Source of the DNA: Limisphaerales bacterium
GTDB lineage: Bacteria; Verrucomicrobiota; Verrucomicrobiia; Limisphaerales; UBA11358
NCBI GenBank assembly: GCA_025362675.1
Contig: JANYFN010000128.1
Location: 1 to 41,213 of the forward strand
Length of the DNA: 41,213 nt
Direction: 5' to 3'
Position numbers and translations under genes: made by a program. Position 1 is the first letter of the stretch. Every line of letters begins with the position of its first letter. The notes beneath the pieces were generated by a model, which saw only the letters and a program-made list of their open reading frames with translations, had not been told where the DNA came from and ran no database searches. Below are positions 35,504 to 41,213 of this stretch, piece after piece.

Positions 35504-36954
35504 TCCGCACCTCCGTTGTTGAATTTGAAGCTGAACACAAATTGGATCGGCGGTTTATTGCCCCGGCTCTGCTCCCGATGCACCGCGCTCACGCCTTGGA
35601 TTTTGCTAAGGTTCGCCTCGACCGCAAGCAGCGATGAATTGTCCCGTGCCGTCCCGGCGCACGTCACCGTGTTGCCGTCGCGAATGGTGATGTTCTTCGC
35701 CGTCACCGCGCCGTCCTCAGGAAACGCCAGCGATAACTGCCGCAGAATCGCAAGATGCTTATAGTTCCCGCCATACCACGGTCGATACTGGCGGATGTTC
35801 GACTGAATATTTTCGAGCTGGCCAACCTTCTTTTCGATTTGCGCCCATTGCGAGCGCAATCGCCACAGTTGGACTTGCTGATAAAGAAAAAATCCTATCA
35901 CGATCAGCGCCACGCCAGCCGCAATCGCCCCCGTCGTGCGCAACCGGCCGGAAGAATATTTTTTGGTGAACTGCTCGAGGAGGCTCGGCTTCGGCGGCAG
36001 AAATTCAAACGCCGGTTTCCGTTCTGCTAATAGATTTGCCGCGAGGCTGAACGCCGGTGAAATCGTTGCGCCCACCGGCAACGTCGCGCCGAATTCATCC
36101 GCCGCGTAAGCCGTCGCGAGTTCCACTGCCAAACCCATCGGCTCAAATTTTAATTCCATTTCATCCGCCAATTGCTGCGCCAGTTCGCGCGGCCCGAAAA
36201 TGCGGATGCGTTTCACCTTCGCGCGCAATTCCGCCGGTAACTGGCCCAACGTCACGCGCGTCTCACGGGCAATCACCTCCGTGTGCAACGTGCGCCGCCC
36301 GGCTTCGTTTTCCACCGCGCCCTCCAGTCCGCGCAGCGCCGCCACCCCGCCGCCGGTGGTGATCTGCAAGCCGAGACTGCTCTCGCCAATCACGAGCGCC
36401 AGCACGCCGTCTGATTTTTTATCGCCGCAAAATTGCAGCGCAGAAATTCCGAGACCGAAACTCACCGGTTTTAATTTTGCCGCTGCCAAAACTTTTTCCA
36501 GCGTGGCGAGGTGTGAATTCGGAATACCCGCCAGCAGCACAAATTGTTTGTCTGCCGCCAACGGCGCGCGGGATTCGCCAATCTGCAACGTCGTAATGTC
36601 CGCGTGAAAATTCTTCTCCGCCTCCATCTGCAACAAGCTCGCCGCGTCCGCCTCGGGCAACGGCGGCAATTCCGTTTGCGCCGTCAGCACCCATTTCAAC
36701 GGCACGCCGACAATGCAGTTACGCTCACGAACCCCAGCAGAATCAAGGTGATTGCGAATTTCCTGGCCAACCAGTTCCGGCGCGGCGGTCAGCGGATCAA
36801 GGGTGAGCACCACGGAAAAATTCTGGAGCGATTGCAACGCGCCATTCACGCGTTTGAGCACCACACCGTCGAGGCGGCTGCCGTCAAGCGTGAGGCCGAG
36901 CACCGAGGACAATTTTTTCCCTTTGCCAGATTTTGGTTTGAAATCAGAGTTCAT
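35500..36954 (-). CDS. GspL-like protein (fused PilM and PilN architecture)
   Basis: A 484-residue assembly protein. The cytoplasmic part, residues 1 to about 310, has an actin-like PilM fold, with VLGLTLDGSRLDGVVL at the start and LALVIGESSLGLQIT in the middle. A segment at about 306-322 (ANLLAERKPAFEFLPPK) resembles the N-terminal tail of PilN. One helix crosses the membrane at 341-360, then a coiled coil and a small periplasmic domain follow. This corresponds to GspL, or to PilM and PilN in one chain, and should connect the ATPase to the pseudopilus machinery. It overlaps gspK and the GspM-like gene by 4 bases each. Confidence 0.82.
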   Translation of the reverse strand: MNSDFKPKSGKGKKLSSVLGLTLDGSRLDGVVLKRVNGALQSLQNFSVVLTLDPLTAAPELVGQEIRNHLDSAGVRERNCIVGVPLKWVLTAQTELPPLPEADAASLLQMEAEKNFHADITTLQIGESRAPLAADKQFVLLAGIPNSHLATLEKVLAAAKLKPVSFGLGISALQFCGDKKSDGVLALVIGESSLGLQITTGGGVAALRGLEGAVENEAGRRTLHTEVIARETRVTLGQLPAELRAKVKRIRIFGPRELAQQLADEMELKFEPMGLAVELATAYAADEFGATLPVGATISPAFSLAANLLAERKPAFEFLPPKPSLLEQFTKKYSSGRLRTTGAIAAGVALIVIGFFLYQQVQLWRLRSQWAQIEKKVGQLENIQSNIRQYRPWYGGNYKHLAILRQLSLAFPEDGAVTAKNITIRDGNTVTCAGTARDNSSLLAVEANLSKIQGVSAVHREQSRGNKPPIQFVFSFKFNNGGAE

Positions 36955-38321
36955 TGCGTATTTTTCGCGACCAGAGTTTCCCGCGCTTTTTCGCCCAGCG
37001 CCCAGCCGAGCCGGCTCAGGTCTTGTCGGTATAAAATTTTTGGCGAACCATCGCTCACATCGAAAATAAATTTAACGCGCCGGTAGCCGCGACCGAACGC
37101 GCCGACCGCCGCGATGTCCGCCGTGAACTGATAACTGTGCGTCGTCACCGAATTGCCGCGCGCCAACGCCGTCACCACCGGACTATTATTTCCCAGCGCA
37201 TCAATCAGCCACGCGCTGGAAGTGAGATTATTCAGATTCTGCGCGCGATAATTGATCAACGTCTGCGCCGCGCTCTCCGCCGTGGATTCATCCACGTTCG
37301 CGCCCATGAACAAAGCCGTCAGCACATCCATGTTCGCTGTGTTGATGTTCACTCGCCCGCGAAAATAAGTGTTCGTGCTGGTGGTCACGTTGTTCGCGAT
37401 CTTGTTAAAATCGTCCGAACTCATGCCGGCGTTTTTGCAGCGCAACGCAAAATCCAGAATGCCGTTGCAAGCAATCGTCCGCTGCGTGCCCGGCGGGTGG
37501 ATCGTGCGGTAAATGGATTGCGCCATGCTCGTCGCACTGGCGGTGCCGGCGCTTTGAAACAAGGAACGAAATTGTGCTTCCGTGATGGCGTTCACGTTCG
37601 TCAGCGATGTGCCGTCGGAATGAAAATTAGGTTCGCGCGTGTAAACCGTGGTGTATTCAAACAGACCGGGATCGAGTTCGCCATTGCTGTTCAAATCTTT
37701 TTCGCTCTTGTCGAGCACGCCGTTGCGATTCACATCCTCGCCCGCGAGCAATTCCACCGTCGCGCCGGAAACCAGCCGCAATTCATCCACCGTCTCGAAC
37801 GGCGCGTATTTCGACTGATAACCCGCCGACGTATAATCAGCGCCAAGGATTCCATTCGTGCCGCGCCAGTCTTGGATCGCATCGGAAAAATCTGTGGTCA
37901 TGTTCGGCAAATACTGAAGCACGTTCGTGCTGGAATTGTTCAAGCTCAATTTGCCGCCTTCATCCACGAGCCCAAAGTAAGGATCGGTGGAACTCTTGCC
38001 CGATGGATCGCGGCCAATCAGCCAAAACTTCGCGTCACCCACCGCGACAGCCTCGCAACTAAACTGGGTGTTGTCCGGCACCGCACCGTTCGTCGCAAAA
38101 TTCTGGAGCGCATAACCGACGTAGCGCGCCGCGCCTTCGATGGCTTGATCCGCGACAAGTCCGCTGACGCGATTATCGGCCGCGCGCAATTCGAACGTCA
38201 TCTGATTCGCAAAATACAGCGCGATGCTGACCAGACCAAGCGCCACCCAAAGCACGATGATGAGCACCGACGCATTATTGCGCCGTTTTCCAATGCTCAA
38301 ATTGGCTTGGGTTAATTTCAT
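36951..38321 (-). CDS. GspK-like minor pseudopilin
   Basis: A 456-residue type II secretion minor pseudopilin, the tip component. The N-terminus NNASVLIIVLWVALGLVSIALYF is a class III-type signal without Glu at +5, which is typical for GspK. The long globular region contains DEGGKLSLNNSS and an aspartate- and asparagine-rich DVNRNGVLDKSEKDLNSNGE segment near 200, which could bind calcium. INTANMDVLTALF is a helix-hairpin-helix-like motif common in GspK. The start overlaps the GspJ stop and the end overlaps the GspL-like start, each by 4 bases. Confidence 0.9.
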   Translation of the reverse strand: MKLTQANLSIGKRRNNASVLIIVLWVALGLVSIALYFANQMTFELRAADNRVSGLVADQAIEGAARYVGYALQNFATNGAVPDNTQFSCEAVAVGDAKFWLIGRDPSGKSSTDPYFGLVDEGGKLSLNNSSTNVLQYLPNMTTDFSDAIQDWRGTNGILGADYTSAGYQSKYAPFETVDELRLVSGATVELLAGEDVNRNGVLDKSEKDLNSNGELDPGLFEYTTVYTREPNFHSDGTSLTNVNAITEAQFRSLFQSAGTASATSMAQSIYRTIHPPGTQRTIACNGILDFALRCKNAGMSSDDFNKIANNVTTSTNTYFRGRVNINTANMDVLTALFMGANVDESTAESAAQTLINYRAQNLNNLTSSAWLIDALGNNSPVVTALARGNSVTTHSYQFTADIAAVGAFGRGYRRVKFIFDVSDGSPKILYRQDLSRLGWALGEKARETLVAKNTQ

Positions 38322-39070
38322 GTTCCGCTCAAAACCATATTCGTCCGTGCGACCGCATCAATCGGCACGATCAACTGGATCGGCTCCGTGATATTTTTTT
38401 TATCACCCGCCATCTGGATTTCCACCTTCACGGCCAGCGGCAGGTTGGTGTTGATCGTGTTCGCATCGCTCGTGTCCCACGTGTCCTGCCAGCGCGAACC
38501 GTCGTAGCAGGAAAATTTCACGCTCTCCACACCGCTCAACATCAACTGATCTTGCACGTCCGGCGTCGCACTGATCGCCAATAAATTCCGCGTGATGCTG
38601 CGATACAAATCGCGCCGCCCGCTGGCGTCCGTGGAGTTTTTTAATTCATACGTCACGCGCTGGATATCGCCCCACGGTGTGGTGGCGTTCAGCGCGCCGG
38701 TCGCCGTGCACATTTCCACCGCCACCGGTTCGGTCACGCCGGGACTGTTGATCGTGCCCGCCTTGAAATTGCCTGACAAAATCTTGCTCGTGCCATTCGT
38801 CGGCGTGACACAGCATTGCAAATCGCGCCGTATGAACGTCACGGTCGCATCGAGCGGCGTCGCCGCGTCCACCACATTGCTGGTCACTTCGCGCAAATGC
38901 AGTGCGGTGAACAGCACTGCGTTGACCGCCACCAAAACAATCGCCGCCACACCGATGGCGAGAATCATCTCGATGAGCGTGAAGCCGGCGGCGAGTGACG
39001 AAATGCGAACGACGCCACTTTGCTTTCGCAAGGCAGCTATTAGACTTTCATTTGTCATTCCAATTTTCAT
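38318..39070 (-). CDS. GspJ-like minor pseudopilin
   Basis: A 250-residue pseudopilin with a leader of about 29 residues, unusually long, and the prepilin site AAGFTLIEMILAIGVAA with Glu at +5. A hydrophobic helix and a globular domain of about 190 residues follow, which fits GspJ in size. It lies between the GspI and GspK genes, with 4-base overlaps on both sides. An in-frame start nearer the cleavage site is possible, but the ATG at 39070 makes the ATGA overlap with GspI. Confidence 0.85.
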   Translation of the reverse strand: MKIGMTNESLIAALRKQSGVVRISSLAAGFTLIEMILAIGVAAIVLVAVNAVLFTALHLREVTSNVVDAATPLDATVTFIRRDLQCCVTPTNGTSKILSGNFKAGTINSPGVTEPVAVEMCTATGALNATTPWGDIQRVTYELKNSTDASGRRDLYRSITRNLLAISATPDVQDQLMLSGVESVKFSCYDGSRWQDTWDTSDANTINTNLPLAVKVEIQMAGDKKNITEPIQLIVPIDAVARTNMVLSGT

Positions 39071-39558
39071 TTACTCGTCATGGTGCTCGCCGTCCCGGTC
39101 TGTCCCAGCTGACTCACTAGCGTATCCAGCTTCACCGCATAATCTTTTCCTTGCGCGGAGAACTTCACTTCCGCCGTCACCACTTGCATCGCCGAATCTT
39201 GCGACCAGCCAGCGCTCGTCAGCGTCCACCGGAATTCCCGGCCGCCTTCCGTCGCCGTCCCATTCTGCGTGCCGTTGCTCCAGTTCGTCATCACTAAGCT
39301 TTCGTTCAGCACGCGGTCCGCGATGCGTGCCGCCGAACCTTTGCGCGCCGCGACTTCGCCCGCGAGGCTTGCGACATGAATCGCCTCGACCGCCGCCGGA
39401 ATCACGATGGCGAGAAACAACAGCGCGGCCAAAACTTCGGCGAGCGTGAAGGCGGACTGCTGCGTGCTGCGTGCTGCGTGACGGAAACCCGCCGCACGCA
39501 GTCTCCGCTGGTCACGCTCCACGCAGCACTCGTCACTGTTGCGCGTCAGTAATTTCAT
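39067..39558 (-). CDS. GspI-like minor pseudopilin
   Basis: A 163-residue pseudopilin, with prepilin site SAFTLAEVLAALLFLAIVIP and Glu at +5. I choose the ATG at 39558, because the longer open frame to 39597 lies inside the GspH gene. The leader before the site is still about 34 residues, basic and low in order. It overlaps the GspH gene by 26 bases and the GspJ start by 4. The short globular domain (RKGSAARIADRVLNE) fits GspI. Confidence 0.82.
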   Translation of the reverse strand: MKLLTRNSDECCVERDQRRLRAAGFRHAARSTQQSAFTLAEVLAALLFLAIVIPAAVEAIHVASLAGEVAARKGSAARIADRVLNESLVMTNWSNGTQNGTATEGGREFRWTLTSAGWSQDSAMQVVTAEVKFSAQGKDYAVKLDTLVSQLGQTGTASTMTSK

Positions 39559-40054
39559 AACCCATCCGCGTTTTGCCCAGCACCAGCCACCGGGCAAATC
39601 CTGCTGAGTCTGTCAATTTGAACGTCGCTGGGCTGTTGTCATCCACCGTGCCGTCCGCCGAAAATTTTATCGCGGGCAAATCGTGAAACGTGGTCGGCGT
39701 GGCCGCACCGGCGCTCACCACGGCGATTTGCAACGTTGAATCCACGTTCAACTCCTCCGCCTTCGCATCGCCGTTCTGCCCGCTCGTCTCCGCCTGCAAA
39801 CCGTAACTGCCCGATTTTTCATTCACCCACAACAGCATCGTGGCGCCCTCGGAAACCGCGCGACTTTGCCCCGCGTGAATCAGCGCCGCGAACCGGCGCG
39901 CCTCGGAATCCAGCGCGCGTCCCCGGATGAACCGCGCCATCGCCGGGGCCGCAATGGACGTGATGACCACCAGCAGCGCGAGCACGAGGATCAACTCGAT
40001 CAACGTGAACGCGCGGCGGCGTAAATTATTTTGTCCAGTTGCCCACATCATCAT
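39533..40054 (-). CDS. GspH-like minor pseudopilin
   Basis: A 173-residue pseudopilin with the site RRRAFTLIELILVLALLVV, Glu at +5, and the following ARFIRGRALDSEARRFAALIHAGQSRAVSEG, a helix typical of GspH. The beta-rich C-terminal half contains IKFSADGTVDD, also usual for this family. Three consecutive ATG codons at 40054, 40051 and 40048 can serve as start. It overlaps gspG by up to 29 bases and the GspI gene by 26. Confidence 0.88.
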   Translation of the reverse strand: MMMWATGQNNLRRRAFTLIELILVLALLVVITSIAAPAMARFIRGRALDSEARRFAALIHAGQSRAVSEGATMLLWVNEKSGSYGLQAETSGQNGDAKAEELNVDSTLQIAVVSAGAATPTTFHDLPAIKFSADGTVDDNSPATFKLTDSAGFARWLVLGKTRMGYEITDAQQ

Positions 40055-40493
40055 CCGTTCCCTCCTTGGCGTCGGGTCCGACGGACACCAAGTCGTAAGA
40101 ATTCGCGTTGTGTTTGCCGGGGAAATAATAATTGTAGTTATTGCCCCACGGGTCGGACGGAATTTTATCGAGATACGGCCCGTGCCAATTCTTCGCGTTA
40201 CTCGGCAAGGTCACGAGATCACCCAGGCTTTTCGGATAGTAGCCATTGTCCACCTCGAACGCGTCGAGCGCGGTCTTGATGGCAGAGAGGTCCGCGCGCG
40301 CGGCGGTCGTGCGCGCCTGTTCGCTGCGCCCCACGATTTTAGGAATCACCAGCGCCGCGAGAATGCCGATGATGGTGACGACCAGCAGCATTTCCACGAG
40401 CGTGAAAGCGCGGCGCGCCAATGAGCGCGCCAATGAGCGCGTAAATCGTAAATCGTAAATCGTAAATTTATTTTGTTTGGTTTGAATGTTCAT
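40026..40493 (-). CDS. GspG major pseudopilin
   Basis: A 155-residue major pseudopilin. The site RRAFTLVEMLLVVTIIGILAALVIPKIVGR is class III, with Glu at +5, and the C-terminal part has NGYYPKSLGDLVT, DPWGNNY and SVGPDAKEGTDDDVGNW, which are the GspG calcium-site signatures. The ATG at 40493 lies 13 bases after the gspF stop. The resulting leader of about 28 residues is unusual: it is encoded by four heptamer repeats and two 12-base repeats. A TTG just before ARRAFT would give a leader of normal length. The upstream open frame to 40565 overlaps gspF and is rejected. Confidence 0.9.
   Translation of the reverse strand: MNIQTKQNKFTIYDLRFTRSLARSLARRAFTLVEMLLVVTIIGILAALVIPKIVGRSEQARTTAARADLSAIKTALDAFEVDNGYYPKSLGDLVTLPSNAKNWHGPYLDKIPSDPWGNNYNYYFPGKHNANSYDLVSVGPDAKEGTDDDVGNWTK
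40413..40440. repeat. 12-base tandem repeat in the gspG leader
   Basis: GCGCGCCAATGA is repeated twice (40413-40436) and then begins a third copy (GCGC). On the coding strand it encodes the repeated tetrapeptide SLAR. As 12 is a multiple of 3, copy changes would keep the frame. Confidence 0.8.
40440..40467. repeat. Heptanucleotide tandem repeat, four perfect copies, in gspG
   Basis: CGTAAAT is repeated four times without error over 28 bases. On the coding strand it spans the 5' part of gspG and encodes FTIYDLRFT, where the frame shifts by one base per copy. Gain or loss of one copy would change the reading frame between the ATG at 40493 and the prepilin site. Confidence 0.9.
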
Positions 40494-40506
40494 AATTGCG
40501 TTGTGT

Positions 40507-41213
40507 TTATTTGATGTATTCGCCCATCGAAAGCACCGGCAACAACATGCCGATGAAAATGACACCGATGAATCCCGCGATCAAAAACAGCATCAGCGGC
40601 TCGGCAAATGCCACGGCGGTTTTCAAGTTGCGATCCAAATCCACTTCCGTGACAGCGGCAACGCGCACGAGTTCAACGTCAAGTTTACCGCTCTCTTCCG
40701 CGACGGAAATCATTTCCAGCACCGAGCCGGGAAAAAGCGTTTTACAATCCGCGAGACTCTGGCCGAGCCGTCCGCCCTGCTGCACGCGCTCGATGGCTTG
40801 CGCAACGGCATCCACCAAAATCTGGTTGCCGATGGAACGGCGCGCGACGTTCAAGCCGTGAACCAGCGGCACGCCCGCACCGATGAGCGTGCCGAGCATG
40901 CGACAGAAACGCGCCATTGCAAATTGCGCGATGAGCGGGCCGACGAGCGGCATTTTCAAAATCAATCCCTCCCACGAGCGCTTGCCTTTTTCGGAAACGA
41001 GCCACGTGCGCACCAAAAATCCAATGCCCAGCAAAGCGGCGGCCACGATCAAACCGTAGTGCCGCATCAAATCACTCGCAGCAATAATCACCTGTGTTAT
41101 CAAGGGCAAAGCCCCGTGGATGCTCGCGAATACTTTCTGAAATTTGGGAATGAAAAACACCAGCAACACGACGAGCACCACCAACGCGAGCACCAGCAGG
41201 ATGGACGGATACA
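40507..41213 (-). CDS. GspF inner-membrane platform protein (5' end outside the window)
   Basis: The C-terminal 235 residues of a type II secretion platform protein, cut by the window end at 41213. The visible part begins YPSILLVLALVVLVVLLVFFIPKFQKVF, a typical GspF/PilC helix. It continues through GPLIAQFAMARFCRMLGTLIGAGVPLVHGL and ends GVIFIGMLLPVLSMGEYIK, the usual C-terminus. GspF links the cytoplasmic ATPase to the pseudopilus. It lies upstream of gspG in the same operon; gspE would be expected beyond the edge. Confidence 0.95.
   Translation of the reverse strand, partial: YPSILLVLALVVLVVLLVFFIPKFQKVFASIHGALPLITQVIIAASDLMRHYGLIVAAALLGIGFLVRTWLVSEKGKRSWEGLILKMPLVGPLIAQFAMARFCRMLGTLIGAGVPLVHGLNVARRSIGNQILVDAVAQAIERVQQGGRLGQSLADCKTLFPGSVLEMISVAEESGKLDVELVRVAAVTEVDLDRNLKTAVAFAEPLMLFLIAGFIGVIFIGMLLPVLSMGEYIK

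Noticed and set aside
37137-38315. A 392-codon open frame on the plus strand opposite gspK
   Set aside because: It is low in protein-like order and mirrors a well-supported pseudopilin gene.
40413-40467. The tandem repeats as a CRISPR array
   Set aside because: Units are 7 and 12 bases without spacers.

Overview
The window looks like a chromosomal segment of a Verrucomicrobiota bacterium, probably a relative of Pedosphaera/Limisphaerales. The clues are a pseudopilin with a [26 protein letters not shown] leader and a C-terminal H-X9-DG motif, a type II secretion-like operon with several overlapping pseudopilin genes, a YXWGXW lipoprotein, GC-rich coding DNA, few recognisable Shine-Dalgarno sites, and heptanucleotide tandem repeats. 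This assignment is inference from family knowledge; no rRNA or tRNA gene was seen.

Region 1 (1-15246) is a surface-glycan locus made of two convergent gene sets. The plus-strand set (218-7403) holds an FkbM methyltransferase, a GT2 and two GT4 glycosyltransferases, a hidden 70-codon gene, an acyltransferase and a polytopic membrane protein; consecutive genes up to 5745 overlap. The minus-strand set (15246 down to 7412) holds a GT4 glycosyltransferase, an acyltransferase, a GtrB-like GT2, a TylF-type methyltransferase, a 114-residue unknown, a GtrA flippase, an FAD oxidoreductase and a large polytopic membrane protein. GtrA, GtrB and a GT-C-like membrane protein together suggest lipid-linked sugar transfer on the outer side of the inner membrane.

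Region 2 (15247-16673) is a 559-bp divergent spacer with a REPIN-like element and two tandem palindromes, then a stand-alone H-X9-DG pseudopilin gene closed by a strong intrinsic terminator.

Region 3 (16674-24467) is an efflux operon: RND adaptor, second REPIN-like copy, RND permease, EmrA-like adaptor and DHA2 MFS pump. A TTGACA/TATGCT promoter overlaps a palindrome of TetR-operator type. No TolC gene and no TetR gene lie in the window. A YXWGXW lipoprotein gene follows.

Region 4 (24468-30058) holds a phosphomannomutase on the minus strand, then an AddB-like nuclease with iron-sulfur cysteines, coupled to a lipoprotein MsrB.

Region 5 (30084-41213, minus strand) is a type II secretion-like operon running gspF (cut by the window edge), gspG, gspH, gspI, gspJ, gspK, a GspL/PilMN-like gene, a GspM/PilO-like gene, a GspC/PilP-like gene, and then a secretin split into two genes. 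A sensor histidine kinase follows. The secretin split falls inside the N3 domain and is the most unusual feature here. gspE and a prepilin peptidase gene are not in the window.
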